A stretch of DNA of 64,000 nt from Pseudomonas nitroreducens (GCF_024170165.1 NZ_JALJXP010000005.1:248001-312000), one strand, 5' to 3'; counted from the stretch's first letter, positions 39,311 through 48,916 are shown. Program-made: numbers and translations. The notes: generated by a model not told the origin, from the sequence alone.

Positions 39311-39937
39311 ATGAGCACCGAAGATCCGATCCTGCGCGACATTTCCCGCGTCACCCTGCAGCACTACCAGAACAGCGCCCAGTCTTTCCGCGAGGGAACC
39401 TGGGACCACGACGTCACCCAGAACATTGCCGCGCTGCTGCGACATATCCAGGGCGAAGCACCTTTCGTGCTGCTCGATTTCGGTTGCGGCCCAGGGCGCG
39501 ACCTGTGTGCTCTGAAAGGCATGGGGCATGCACCGGTCGGCCTGGACGGCTGCGCCGACTTCGTCGTCATGGCCCGCGAGGCCAGCGGCTGCGAGGTCTG
39601 GCAGCAGGACTTCCTCGCTCTCGACCTGCCCGCCGAGCGCTTCGACGGCATCTATGCCAATGCCAGCCTGTTCCACGTACCGCGCAGCGAGCTGCCGCGC
39701 GTGTTGCGCCAGCTGCATGGGGCGCTGAAGCCGGGTGGCGTGCTGTTCAGCTCCAATCCGCGTGGGGAGAATCAGGAAGGCTGGAATGGTGGGCGCTATG
39801 GCTCCTACCACGATCTGCAGAACTGGACGCGCCTGCTGGAGGACGCCGGGTTCCGCGAACTGGAGCACTACTATCGCCCGGCCGGACTGCCGCGGGAGCA
39901 GCAGCCCTGGCTGGCAAGCGTGTGGCGCAAGGTCTGA
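39311..39937 (+). CDS. Class I SAM-dependent methyltransferase
   Basis: 208-aa methyltransferase fold. Motif I is VLLDFGCGPGRDL (near 57-70), the acidic loop is GLDGCADFV, and post-motif segments are FDGIYANASLFHV and ALKPGGVLFSSNPRG. The start is the ATG giving MSTEDPILRDISR. It is a single gene between repeat-rich gaps. The methyl acceptor is unknown; small-molecule or Ubi-like acceptors are possible. Confidence 0.85.
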   Translation: MSTEDPILRDISRVTLQHYQNSAQSFREGTWDHDVTQNIAALLRHIQGEAPFVLLDFGCGPGRDLCALKGMGHAPVGLDGCADFVVMAREASGCEVWQQDFLALDLPAERFDGIYANASLFHVPRSELPRVLRQLHGALKPGGVLFSSNPRGENQEGWNGGRYGSYHDLQNWTRLLEDAGFRELEHYYRPAGLPREQQPWLASVWRKV

Positions 39938-39989
39938 ACTGACTCGGACGCGGGAAACCGCTACGCCACGGAAAGCGCCGGAGCAAACC

Positions 39990-40035
39990 TGCAGGAGCGC
40001 CCGATGGGCGCGATCGCAGGCAGGGCCCGCCCCTG
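39990..40035. repeat. Degenerate REP element
   Basis: GCAGGAGCGCCCGATGGGCGCGATCGCAGG.. type sequence, a decayed relative of 39027-39072 with several mismatches; a GC-rich hairpin follows it. Confidence 0.45.
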
Positions 40036-40117
40036 CCGGGGAACACGATTCCTGGCAGGGGCGAACCGCACCAGCGATTCGATCACGCGGGTGTTGCCAC
40101 CCGCGTCAAACCGCCGA

Positions 40118-41146
40118 TCAGCCCTTCGCCGCCCAGGCGTTGAAGCGCTGTTCCAGGTCCTCGCCGTGGTCGACCCAGAACTCGAAGTTCACCGGCACGG
40201 CCTGTTCGAGGTTCGCCGGCGCCGTGTTCAGGCGCTCGATCAGCTTGGGATCGATCAGCTTGTTGGTCCCCAGGTTCACCGAACCGTAGCCCAGCTTCAC
40301 GGTGTGGATCTTCTGCTGTTCGGGCGACAGCGAGAAGGCGATGAAGTCCTCGGCGGCCTTCTTGTTCGGGCTGCCCTTGGGGATCGCCCAGGAGTCGATG
40401 GCGTACAGGCTGCCGTTCCATACCACCTTCATCGGCACGCCCTCTTCCTGTGCAGCGAAGGCGCGGCCGTTGTAGGCGGTGCTCATGACCACGTCGCCGC
40501 TGGCGAGGAACTGCATCGGCTGCGCGCCGGACTCCCACCACTGGATCGACGGTTTGATCTCATCGAGCTTCCTGAACGCGCGATCCACGCCTTCCTTGGT
40601 GGCCAGCACCTTGTACAGGTCTTCCCTCTTCACGCCATCGGCGAGCAGAGCGATCTCCAGGGTGTACTTGGCGCCCTTGCGCAGGGAGCGCTTGCCGGGG
40701 AATTTCTTGGTGTCCCAGAAATCCGCCCAGCCGGTCGGGCCATTGGCGAGGCGTTTGCCGTCGTAGACCATGGCCATCGACCAGACCAGCAGGCCGGCGC
40801 CGCAGTCGGAAATGGTGCCGGGCACGTAGTCTTCGGCCTTGCCGAGGATCGACGGGTCCAGATGTTCGAACAGACCTTCTTCGCAGCCGCGCAGCAGCTC
40901 CGGGCCTTCCACCTGGACGACGTCCCAGTTGACGCCACCGGTGTCGACCATGGCCTTGATCTTACCCATTTCGCCGTTGTACTCGCCGGCGATCACCTTC
41001 ATGCCTTCCTTCTTCTCGAAGGGTTTGTAGAAGGCTTCGGTCTGTACGTCCTTGCTGATGCCGCCGAAGGAGATCACGGTCAGGTCAGCAGCCATGGCGC
41101 CGGACGCCACGCCCATGAGCAGGGCTCCCAGAATCGGGTTTTTCAT
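40118..41146 (-). CDS. Periplasmic ABC substrate-binding protein, polyamine type
   Basis: 342-aa solute-binding protein of the PotD/SpuD-like family. A signal peptide cleaves after about residue 20 (LMGVASGAMAADL). The mature protein has DLTVISFGGISKDVQ, DVVQVEGPELLRGCEEGL and SWAIPKGSPNKKAAEDFI. AGAGGTGG lies before the ATG; a GTG two codons upstream is less likely. No permease or ATPase gene lies beside it, so it must use components encoded elsewhere. It is cotranscribed with a class II aldolase gene. Confidence 0.87.
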   Translation of the reverse strand: MKNPILGALLMGVASGAMAADLTVISFGGISKDVQTEAFYKPFEKKEGMKVIAGEYNGEMGKIKAMVDTGGVNWDVVQVEGPELLRGCEEGLFEHLDPSILGKAEDYVPGTISDCGAGLLVWSMAMVYDGKRLANGPTGWADFWDTKKFPGKRSLRKGAKYTLEIALLADGVKREDLYKVLATKEGVDRAFRKLDEIKPSIQWWESGAQPMQFLASGDVVMSTAYNGRAFAAQEEGVPMKVVWNGSLYAIDSWAIPKGSPNKKAAEDFIAFSLSPEQQKIHTVKLGYGSVNLGTNKLIDPKLIERLNTAPANLEQAVPVNFEFWVDHGEDLEQRFNAWAAKG

Positions 41147-41228
41147 TTCCACCTCTTGGCTTTGTTGTTGGCAGATGGTTCAAGCACGCAGGCGCCCGGT
41201 CTCTGCGGACCGGGGCACGATAACAGGC

Positions 41229-42002
41229 TCAGGTACGGTAGACGGCCTCACCGTCTTCGATCAGGCGCAGCGCCGACTCCCAGGCCAGCAGGTGCAGGCC
41301 GTCGACCAGCGCTTCCTCTTCCTGCACGGCGACGCGCTCGCACACGGCGTGCGGCGGGTAGCGCAGCTGGCGGCCGCCGGCCAGGGCCTGGACCTGCGCC
41401 TGGCAGGCGCGTTCGAGGAAGTAGATCTGGTTGAAGGCTTCGGCGATGCAGCGCCCGGTGGCCAGCAGGCCGTGGTTGCGCAGGATCATCACCATGTGGC
41501 TGCCCAGGTCGTTGACCAGGCGCTCACGCTCTTCCGGATCCAGGGAGATGCCTTCGTAGTTGTGGTAACCCAGGCGGTTGTAGAACTTCAGCGCGTGCTG
41601 GCTGATCGGCAGCAGGCCGTCTTCCTGGGCAGACACCGCGATGCCGGCGGCGGTGTGGGTGTGGATCACACAGGCCACGTCCTCGCGGGCCGCGTGCACC
41701 GCGGAATGGATGTTGAAGCCGGCGCGGTTGACGCTTTTCGGGCCGAAGCGCGGGTCGATGACGTCGCCCGCGTGGTCGACCTTCACCAGGTCGGAGGCGC
41801 GCATTTCATGGAACAGCACGCCGTAGCGGTTGATCAGGTAGTGCCCCGGCTCGCCCGGCACCCGCGCGGAGATGTGGGTGTCGATGTGGTCGGTCCAGCG
41901 GAAGTGGGCGATCAGCCGGTACAGCGCGGCGAGGTCGCAGCGCGCCTGCCACTCTTCGGCCGAAATGCTCGACGGATCGATGTTGTAAGCTGTGTCACGC
42001 AT
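41229..42002 (-). CDS. Class II aldolase/adducin family protein
   Basis: 257-aa zinc aldolase-fold protein. Metal ligands are visible as HTHTAAG and, further on, the His in LRNHGLLATG. It also has THISARVPGEPGHYLINRYG. Start at the second ATG, since AGGGA sits 9 bases before it and touches the first. Family members act on phosphosugars or small hydroxy acids; the substrate here is unknown. It is upstream of the substrate-binding protein gene and divergent from the MocR regulator. Confidence 0.85.
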   Translation of the reverse strand: MRDTAYNIDPSSISAEEWQARCDLAALYRLIAHFRWTDHIDTHISARVPGEPGHYLINRYGVLFHEMRASDLVKVDHAGDVIDPRFGPKSVNRAGFNIHSAVHAAREDVACVIHTHTAAGIAVSAQEDGLLPISQHALKFYNRLGYHNYEGISLDPEERERLVNDLGSHMVMILRNHGLLATGRCIAEAFNQIYFLERACQAQVQALAGGRQLRYPPHAVCERVAVQEEEALVDGLHLLAWESALRLIEDGEAVYRT

Positions 42003-42188
42003 GACGGGCATTCCCTGTTCTTATTCGGGGGTTCTTGTATCAGGCCATGCGGCGGATTGCCGCCGTCTGGGGCCGAGTGTGCTGGGCGCGCCCGACCCGC
42101 ACCATGCACAGGGACCTCACGGAATTTGCAGTGCTGTTATGGTCCGGCGACCTGTACAGATCCTTCCCCATCAGAATCGGACCTTCGG

Positions 42189-43589
42189 ATGCTGTTGCTC
42201 GACCCCACCTCGGACATTCCCCTGGTCACCCAGATCGTCGACGGCATCGCCCAGGCCATCGACGAGCAGCGCCTGCGCCCCGGCGCCAAGCTGCCCTCGA
42301 TCCGCAAGTTCGCCCAGGCCAACGGCGTCAGCCACTTCACCGTGGTCGAGGCCTACGACCGGCTGGTGGCGCGCGGCTGCCTGAATGCAGTGCCCAATGC
42401 CGGTTTCTACGTGCGCGGTCCGGCAGTCGAGGACAGCGCCAGCGACGAGGCGCCCACCGAATTCGACTTCGATGCCCACCTGCTGCTGCACAAGGTGTTC
42501 CAGCCGCTGGGCATGGAGCTACGCCCCGGCGTCGGCCTGCTGCCCGAACACTGGCTCGACGGTGAAGGCCTGCTGCGCGGCCTGCGCAGCCTGGCGCGGG
42601 AAGAGCCGACCCAGTTCGGCAACTACGGCCACAGCAAGGGCAACCCCAAGCTGCGCGGCAAGCTCGCCGACCGCCTGGGCGATGCGGGCGTGGCCGCCAG
42701 TCCGGAGCAGATCCTGCTGACCGCCGGCGCCAGTCAGGCGCTGGACCTGACCGTGCGCTACCTGGTACAGCGCGGCGATCCGGTGCTGGTCGACGAGCCC
42801 GGCTACCACAACCTGTTCCTCAACCTGCGGCTGCAGGGCGCGCAGCTGCTGGGCGTGCCGCGCAGCGCCGACGGGCTGGACCTCGACCGCCTGGAGCAAC
42901 TGGCCCGCGAGCACCGCCCCAAGGTCTACTTCACCCAGGCGCGCCTGCAGAGCCCCACGGGCGGCAGCCTGTCGCTGGCCGCCGCGCACCGCCTGCTGCA
43001 ACTGGCGGAGAAGTACGACTTCCTGATCGTCGAGAACGACATCTACGCCGAGCTCGACCCCGCCGGCCAATTGCTGCTGGCCAACCTCGACCAGCTGGCG
43101 CGGGTGATCTACATCGGCAGCCTGTCCAAGGTCATCGCCCCGGCGCTGCGCACCGGCTTCATCGCCGCGCACCCGGAGCTGATCGAGGAGCTGGTGCCGC
43201 TGAAGATGGTCAGCGGCCTGACCAGCTCGGAACTCACCGAGACCCTGGCCCTGGACATCCTCCTGCAGGGCCGCCACCGCAAGCACGTGCGCCAGCTGCG
43301 CGACCAGCTCGGCGAAGCCCACGACAGCGTGGCGCGGCGCCTGGAAGCCGCCGGCCTGGAAATCTTCCACGAACCCCGCGCCGGCCTGTTCCTCTGGGCC
43401 CGGCACCGCGCGGTGGATGACGCCACCCTGCTCGCCAGCCGGGCCAAGGAGGCGAAGATCCTGCTATTCCCCGGCCAGCTGTTCATGCCCGACGGCCGCA
43501 GCGTGCCGTGGATGCGCTTCAACGTCGCGCACTCGCTGGACGAGCGGCTTTACGCCTTCCTCTCAGCGCAAGGCGGGACGCCCTTGTAG
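42189..43589 (+). CDS. MocR-type GntR/aminotransferase regulator
   Basis: 466-aa regulator with an N-terminal GntR winged HTH (KLPSIRKFAQANGVSHFTVV) and a fold-type I aminotransferase domain from about 95. The PLP-binding Lys is in YIGSLSKVIAPALRTGF, and NDIYAEL and DEPGYHN line the cofactor site. The usual NPTG motif reads SPTG. It is divergent from the aldolase and binding-protein genes, so it probably controls them. The TAG stop is contributed by the REP element that begins at 43586. Confidence 0.87.
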   Translation: MLLLDPTSDIPLVTQIVDGIAQAIDEQRLRPGAKLPSIRKFAQANGVSHFTVVEAYDRLVARGCLNAVPNAGFYVRGPAVEDSASDEAPTEFDFDAHLLLHKVFQPLGMELRPGVGLLPEHWLDGEGLLRGLRSLAREEPTQFGNYGHSKGNPKLRGKLADRLGDAGVAASPEQILLTAGASQALDLTVRYLVQRGDPVLVDEPGYHNLFLNLRLQGAQLLGVPRSADGLDLDRLEQLAREHRPKVYFTQARLQSPTGGSLSLAAAHRLLQLAEKYDFLIVENDIYAELDPAGQLLLANLDQLARVIYIGSLSKVIAPALRTGFIAAHPELIEELVPLKMVSGLTSSELTETLALDILLQGRHRKHVRQLRDQLGEAHDSVARRLEAAGLEIFHEPRAGLFLWARHRAVDDATLLASRAKEAKILLFPGQLFMPDGRSVPWMRFNVAHSLDERLYAFLSAQGGTPL

Positions 43590-43678
43590 GAGCGAGGGGG
43601 ACACCATCGTTATTGCTCGCGAACCGCCCAGGCGCCTTGGCTGCCGGCGAGTCCGTTCGCGAGCAAGCTCGCTCCTAC
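43586..43678. repeat. REP pair with interrupted left arm, overlapping a stop codon
   Basis: Left arm: GTAGGAGCGAG, then 16 extra bases starting GGGGACACC, then TTGCTCGCGAAC. The right arm, 43655-43678, is intact. The TAG within the first GTAG is the stop codon of the MocR gene. Confidence 0.82.
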
Positions 43679-43791
43679 CAGAAATTCCAGGCACCTTCTC
43701 CGCTTCGGGCTGCCTCGCGGTCACAAAACTCGCGGCCGCCGAGTCCAAGGAAGAACAGCCGGCATTTCGTCCGGAAGGTCAGGAGGACACC

Positions 43792-44592
43792 GTGAAATTT
43801 CCCACCATCGATCCGCAGCAACTGCAACGTGCCCAGCAAGGCGACCCCGCCGCCCTCGACGCCTTGCTGCTGACCCTGCAAGCGCCGGTCTACAACCTCG
43901 CCCTGCGCATGCTCGGCCGCCGAGAAGACGCCCAGGACGCCAGCCAGGAAATCCTCCTGCGCATCACCACCCACCTTGCCAGCTTCCGCGGCGACAGCCA
44001 GTTCTCCACCTGGGCCTTTCGCATCGCCAGCAACGCGCTGCTGACTGTGCGCACCAGGGTCCGCGAGACGCCCACCGTGTCGCTGGAGGCCCTGGCCGAG
44101 AAACTCGACCTCGGCCTGCGCCTGGCCGACGCCAACGAACGCCCGCTGGAGCCGGCCGACAAGCTCGCCGCCGAGCGCATCGCCCTGGCCTGCACCCAGG
44201 GCATGCTGATGTGCCTGGAGCGCGAGCAGCGCCTGGCCTACGTGCTGGACATCGCCTTCGGGCTGGATTCCGAAACGGCGGCGGCGGTGCTGGAGATCGA
44301 ACCGGCGACCTACCGCAAGCGCCTGTCGCGTGCACGCCAGCGGCTGGATGAGTTCATGCAGCAGCACTGCGGGCTGGTCAACGCGCAGGCCGCCTGTTCC
44401 TGCGAGCGCCAGGCCCTCGCGCTGCCGGCCGGCGCCAGCGATACCCGCAGGGCCGAAAGCGAGCTGCTTGCCCTCACCCGCCTGGCCGACGCCGCGGCGG
44501 TGTTCCGCGCCCACCCGGACTACCGCGTCCCGCAACGGGTCATCGAAACCGTTCGCGCCGTGCTGCAGCAGCACACCGGAGGCTGGCAATGA
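43792..44592 (+). CDS. ECF-like sigma-70 family factor with Cys-bearing tail
   Basis: 266 aa with a GTG start preceded by AGGAGG at 5-bp spacing. Region 2 covers about 25-90 (GRREDAQDASQEILLRITTH, STWAFRIASNALL) and region 4 about 130-185 (LDSETAAAVLEIEPATYRKR). A tail beyond region 4 contains CGLVN and ACSCER, a short Cys cluster that could bind metal or sense redox. No anti-sigma gene lies nearby; the next gene overlaps by 4 bp and encodes a thioesterase. The target promoters are unknown. Confidence 0.83.
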   Translation: MKFPTIDPQQLQRAQQGDPAALDALLLTLQAPVYNLALRMLGRREDAQDASQEILLRITTHLASFRGDSQFSTWAFRIASNALLTVRTRVRETPTVSLEALAEKLDLGLRLADANERPLEPADKLAAERIALACTQGMLMCLEREQRLAYVLDIAFGLDSETAAAVLEIEPATYRKRLSRARQRLDEFMQQHCGLVNAQAACSCERQALALPAGASDTRRAESELLALTRLADAAAVFRAHPDYRVPQRVIETVRAVLQQHTGGWQ

Positions 44593-45008
44593 ACGCCATC
44601 GCCGATCTGGGCTACCCCGAGGGTTTCCAGCCGCTGCAGCGGCGCAACCCACTGCTCGACCTGCTCGGTCCGTTCCTGGTGCGCGGTGAAGGCGAATCAC
44701 TGGAGCTCGGGCTGCTGCTGGACGAACGCCACACCAACAGCCGCGGCGGGGTGCACGGCGGCATCCTCGCCACCCTGGCGGATATCGGCATGGGCTACGC
44801 CATGGCTTTCTCCAGCCAACCGCCGCAGCCCCTGGTCACCGCCAGCCTGACCCTGGACTATGTCTCCACGGCACAGGTCGGCGACTGGCTGAGCATCCGC
44901 CTGCAGCACTGCCGGCGCGGCCGGCAGATGGCCTTCGCCAATGCGCTGCTGTCGGTGGGTGACAAGGTGGTGGCGCAGGCCAGCGCGGTGTTCGCGGTCC
45001 CGCACTGA
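44589..45008 (+). CDS. PaaI-family hot-dog thioesterase
   Basis: 139-aa acyl-CoA thioesterase-like protein. The hot-dog core is GGVHGGILATLADIGMGYA, with the HGG motif and an Asp, followed by VTASLTLDYVSTAQVGD. ATGA overlap with the sigma-factor gene shows translational coupling. Substrate unknown. Confidence 0.86.
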   Translation: MNAIADLGYPEGFQPLQRRNPLLDLLGPFLVRGEGESLELGLLLDERHTNSRGGVHGGILATLADIGMGYAMAFSSQPPQPLVTASLTLDYVSTAQVGDWLSIRLQHCRRGRQMAFANALLSVGDKVVAQASAVFAVPH

Positions 45009-45083
45009 TCCAGCGGATATCGCCAGCGGCCGCGCGAGGCCTTAGACTTGCCGCCCATCAGCAACCGCCAGCAAGAGATCACT

Positions 45084-45785
45084 ATGGGCGCCCAGTGGAA
45101 AGCCAAACATAAAGAAGTCGCCGCCAACGCCAAGGGCCGCATCTTCGGAAAACTGTCGAAGGAAATCATGATCGCCGCGCGCAACGGCGCCGATCCCGAC
45201 ATGAACCCGAAGCTGCGCCTGGTCGTCGAGCAGGCCAAGAAGGCCTCCATGCCGCGCGACACCCTGGAGCGCGCCATCAAGAAAGGCGCCGGCCTGCTGG
45301 ACGGCGCCGCCACCTTCGAGCGCGTGGTCTACGAAGGCTTCGCCCCGCACCGCGTGCCGGTGATCGTCGAGTGCCTGACCGACAACGTGAACCGCACCAT
45401 CGCGGAAATCCGCGTGCTGTTCCGCAAGGGCCAGCTGGGCGCTTCCGGCTCGGTCTCCTGGGACTTCGATTACCTGGGTCTGGTCGAGGCCACCCCGGCC
45501 AGCGCTGACGCTGATCCGGAACTGGCCGCCATCGAAGCCGGCGCCCAGGACTTCGAGCCGGGCGAGGAAGACGGTGACACCCTGTTCCTCACCGACTCCA
45601 CCGACCTCGACGCCGTCTGCCGCGCCTTGCCCGAGCACGGCTTCACCGTCGCCTCGGCCAAGCTCGGCTACAAGGCGAAGAATCCGGTAAGCCTGTCCGA
45701 CGCGGAACTGGAAGAAGTCGAAGCCTTCCTCGATGCCCTGGACGGCAACGACGACGTGCAGAACCTCTACGTCGGCCTGGCGTAA
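45084..45785 (+). CDS. YebC/PmpR family transcriptional regulator (YeeN-like)
   Basis: 233-aa protein of the YebC/TACO1 family. The N-terminal motif is [20 protein letters not shown], with [20 protein letters not shown] after it. The divergent opening ([10 protein letters not shown]) is closer to the second paralogue type, YeeN, than to the gene next to ruvC. Family members act as DNA-binding regulators or ribosome-associated factors; which applies is unknown. It is monocistronic. Confidence 0.85.
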   Translation: MGAQWKAKHKEVAANAKGRIFGKLSKEIMIAARNGADPDMNPKLRLVVEQAKKASMPRDTLERAIKKGAGLLDGAATFERVVYEGFAPHRVPVIVECLTDNVNRTIAEIRVLFRKGQLGASGSVSWDFDYLGLVEATPASADADPELAAIEAGAQDFEPGEEDGDTLFLTDSTDLDAVCRALPEHGFTVASAKLGYKAKNPVSLSDAELEEVEAFLDALDGNDDVQNLYVGLA

Positions 45786-45836
45786 CGGCAAGCCACCCGA
45801 GGGAGATGGGGCACGCCCATCTCCCTGCTGCAGGCG

Positions 45837-46277
45837 TCAGTACAGTCCGGTCGCGCTCCCCGGCTCGAACACCGGAGTCTCGTTGGCCTGGATCATGTTG
45901 TAGCTCAGCATGAAGGTCACGCCACCCTCGCTGGCCAGCGCCTGGCTGATCCAGCCGATGGGGTTGTTGAACAGCGAATCATCCGGGTTGAGCACGCCGA
46001 TGGCCGCCGTATCGGGATCCTCGTCCCAGGTGACGTCGCCCCAGTGCCAACCCAGCCCCAGCACGAACTGCCGCCCCAGCAGCGCGCCGAGCGCGAACAC
46101 CGCGTCATCGTCCACCTCGCGCTGCTGCGCCTTGGCATCACGCACGTACTGGGTGATCGCTGCGACCACCTCCCGGGGCGGCAACTCGGGCGCCAGCTGA
46201 AGCAGCTCCAGGCCCTGCTGTTGCAGGTCTGCCAGTTGTTGTTCCAGCTCCGCCGACAGCGGAATGATTTCAGCCAT
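45837..46277 (-). CDS. Hypothetical acidic protein
   Basis: 146-aa soluble acidic protein with no family that I recognise. It opens MAEIIPLSAELEQQLADLQQ, a likely short coiled coil with many Gln and Leu, then has ALGALLGRQFVLGLGWHWGD and a segment ending ETPVFEPGSATGLY. No signal peptide. AGGAGAAGG precedes the ATG. It is convergent with the YebC-family gene. Confidence 0.72.
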   Translation of the reverse strand: MAEIIPLSAELEQQLADLQQQGLELLQLAPELPPREVVAAITQYVRDAKAQQREVDDDAVFALGALLGRQFVLGLGWHWGDVTWDEDPDTAAIGVLNPDDSLFNNPIGWISQALASEGGVTFMLSYNMIQANETPVFEPGSATGLY

Positions 46278-46372
46278 GCTTCCTTCTCCTGAAACGGTTC
46301 CCGCACTGTCCTGGCAGGTCCCTGTCACTATGAATCGCCCATTGTGCCGATCGGCACGCCGGAGCGCGTCGC

Positions 46373-47269
46373 TCAGCGTGCGCGGCCCATCAGGACGTCC
46401 TGGCTGCCTTCGGCCTTCTCGCGCAGGAAATCCCAGGTGGTGCGCATCCGCGCGATGTCCTTGAGCTCGGTAGGCATCAGCATCCAGAAGGTCCGCACGA
46501 ATTCGATCTCTCCCCCTAGCACGGGTTGCAGCGACGGGTCTTCGGCTGCCGCAAACGCCGGCAGGATCGCCAGCCCGGCGCCCTCCGCCACCGCCCGCTG
46601 CTGGGCGAGGATGCTGGTGCAGCGCAGCGCCATGTGCAGCGGCCGGCCGATCTCGTCGAGGTACTGCAGCTCCTTGCTGTAGAGCAGGTCGTCGACGTAA
46701 CCGACCAGCGCATGCTCGCGCAGGTCGTCGCGGTTGCGGATCGGCCCGCGTGCGGCGAGGTAGTCCTGCGAGGCGTAGAGGCGCAGCACGTAGTCGGTCA
46801 GCCGGGTAATCAGGTACGGGCCGCGGCCGGGGCGTTCCAGGGTGATGACGATGTCCGCCTCATGGCGCGACAGCTGCAACGCACGCGGTACCGCCAGCAG
46901 GTCTACGCCCAGGTGCGGGTGGCGCTGGTTCAGCTCCACCAGTTGCGAGGTCAGCAGCGTCGAGCCGTAACCCTCGGTGGCGCCGATGCGCACCTTGCCG
47001 GAAAGATTGTCCTCGGCGCCGGCCAGGCGTTTCTCGATGACCTTGCAGGCGCTTTCCATGGCCTCGGCCTGGGGCAGCAGCCCGTGGCCAGCCTCGGTCA
47101 ACCGATAGCCGGCGGGCTCGCGCACCAGCAGCTGGGCGCCGATGCTTTTCTCCAGCGCCTGCAGGCGCCGGGCGACCGTGGTGTGGTCCACGCCCAGGCG
47201 CCGGGCGGCGACGGTCAGCTTGCCGGCTCGGGAAAGCTCGAGGAAAAACCGCAGGTTGTCCCAGTCCAT
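46373..47269 (-). CDS. LysR-family regulator divergent from mmsAB
   Basis: 298-aa LysR protein. The HTH has LTVAARRLGVDHTTVARRL, the DHTTVARRL variant of the clade that acts near aldehyde dehydrogenase genes, and the effector domain begins near 90. The start MDWDNLRFFLELS is preferred over two upstream ATGs because only it has an upstream GAGG. It is divergent from mmsA across about 130 bp and probably regulates valine catabolism; P. aeruginosa uses an AraC protein, MmsR, at this place instead. Confidence 0.83.
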   Translation of the reverse strand: MDWDNLRFFLELSRAGKLTVAARRLGVDHTTVARRLQALEKSIGAQLLVREPAGYRLTEAGHGLLPQAEAMESACKVIEKRLAGAEDNLSGKVRIGATEGYGSTLLTSQLVELNQRHPHLGVDLLAVPRALQLSRHEADIVITLERPGRGPYLITRLTDYVLRLYASQDYLAARGPIRNRDDLREHALVGYVDDLLYSKELQYLDEIGRPLHMALRCTSILAQQRAVAEGAGLAILPAFAAAEDPSLQPVLGGEIEFVRTFWMLMPTELKDIARMRTTWDFLREKAEGSQDVLMGRAR

Positions 47270-47400
47270 CTCTGCCTCTGCACGGGCCATGTCTGCAAAA
47301 ATGCAGAGCATACTTGCACATCACCTCATTGAGCACATCAAAAATGCACTGCTAGGATCGTTCCAGACAACAAGAAAGCCTTCAGGCTGGGAGAATCCCG

Positions 47401-48909
47401 ATGACTGCTACTGCCGTCCCGACCGTCAAACTCTTCCTCGACGGTAAGCCCGTCGAGTCCACCACCTCCGAATGGCGCGACGTGATCAACCCCGCCACCC
47501 AGGAAGTCCTCGCCCGCGTGCCCTTCGCCACGCCCGAGGAAGTCGAGCGCGCAGTGGCCAGCGCCAAGGCCGCGTTCAAGACCTGGAAGAAGACCCCCAT
47601 CGGCGCCCGCGCGCGCATCTTCCTCAAGTACCAGCAGCTGATCCGCGAGAACATGAAGGAACTGGCGGCCATCCTCACCGCCGAACAGGGCAAGACCCTG
47701 CCCGATGCCGAGGGCGACGTGTTCCGCGGCCTGGAAGTCGTCGAGCACGCCGCAGCCATCGGCAACCTGCAGCTGGGCGAGCTGGCCAACAACGTGGCCG
47801 GCGGCGTGGATACCTTCACCATCCTGCAGCCCATCGGCGTGTGCGCCGGCATCACCCCCTTCAACTTCCCGGCGATGATCCCGCTGTGGATGTTCCCGAT
47901 GGCCATCGCCACCGGCAACACCTTTGTCCTCAAGCCCTCCGAGCAGGACCCGATGGTGACCATGCGCCTGGTCGAACTGGCCCATGAAGCCGGCGTGCCG
48001 CCGGGCGTGCTCAACGTCATCCATGGCGGCCCGGACGTGGTCAACGCCATCTGCGACCACCCGGACATCAAGGCCGTCTCCTTCGTCGGCTCGACCCGTG
48101 TCGGCACCCACGTCTACAACCGTGCCTCCCAGGCCGGCAAACGCGTGCAGTGCATGATGGGCGCGAAGAACCACGCCATCGTGCTGCCCGACGCCAACAA
48201 GGAGCAGACCCTCAACGCCATTGCCGGTGCGGCCTTCGGCGCCGCCGGGCAACGCTGCATGGCATTGTCGGTGGCGATCCTGGTGGGCGAAGCCCACGAG
48301 TGGATTCCCGACCTGGTGGCCAAGGCGCAGACCCTCAAGGTCAGCGGCGGCACCGAGGCCAACACCGATGTCGGCCCGCTGGTTTCCTGCGCGGCGCTGG
48401 ACCGTGTCAGCGGCCTGATCGAACGCGGCACCCAGGAAGGCGCCAAACTGGAGCTGGACGGCCGCAACCCGCAGGTGGCCGGCTACGCCAAGGGCAATTT
48501 CGTCGGCCCGACCCTGTTCTCCGGCGTCACCCCGCAGATGACCATCTACCGCGAGGAAATCTTCGGCCCGGTGCTCTGCGTGGTGTCGGTGAAGACCTTC
48601 GACGAGGCCATCGAGCTGATCAACGCCAACCCCAACGGCAACGGCACCGCGCTGTTCACCCGCTCCGGCGCTGCCGCACGGCACTTCAAGGAAGAAATCG
48701 ACGTCGGCCAGGTGGGCATCAACGTGCCGATCCCGGTGCCGGTGCCGCTGTTCTCCTTCACCGGTTCGCGCGGCTCCAAGCTGGGCGACCTGGGCCCGTA
48801 CGGCAAGCAGGTGGTGCAGTTCTACACCCAGACCAAGACCGTCACCGAACGCTGGTTCGACGAGAACGAGGTCGGCGGCGCGGTGAACACCACCATCAAC
48901 CTCAAGTAA
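47401..48909 (+). CDS. mmsA: Methylmalonate-semialdehyde dehydrogenase (acylating)
   Basis: 502-aa CoA-acylating aldehyde dehydrogenase converting methylmalonate semialdehyde to propionyl-CoA in valine catabolism. The catalytic Cys286 lies in [10 protein letters not shown]. The general-base Glu of other ALDHs is absent (MMGAKNHAI), as expected for this subfamily. GGGAG precedes the ATG. It is first of mmsAB. Confidence 0.95.
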   Translation: MTATAVPTVKLFLDGKPVESTTSEWRDVINPATQEVLARVPFATPEEVERAVASAKAAFKTWKKTPIGARARIFLKYQQLIRENMKELAAILTAEQGKTLPDAEGDVFRGLEVVEHAAAIGNLQLGELANNVAGGVDTFTILQPIGVCAGITPFNFPAMIPLWMFPMAIATGNTFVLKPSEQDPMVTMRLVELAHEAGVPPGVLNVIHGGPDVVNAICDHPDIKAVSFVGSTRVGTHVYNRASQAGKRVQCMMGAKNHAIVLPDANKEQTLNAIAGAAFGAAGQRCMALSVAILVGEAHEWIPDLVAKAQTLKVSGGTEANTDVGPLVSCAALDRVSGLIERGTQEGAKLELDGRNPQVAGYAKGNFVGPTLFSGVTPQMTIYREEIFGPVLCVVSVKTFDEAIELINANPNGNGTALFTRSGAAARHFKEEIDVGQVGINVPIPVPVPLFSFTGSRGSKLGDLGPYGKQVVQFYTQTKTVTERWFDENEVGGAVNTTINLK

Positions 48910-48916
48910 ATCAGCC

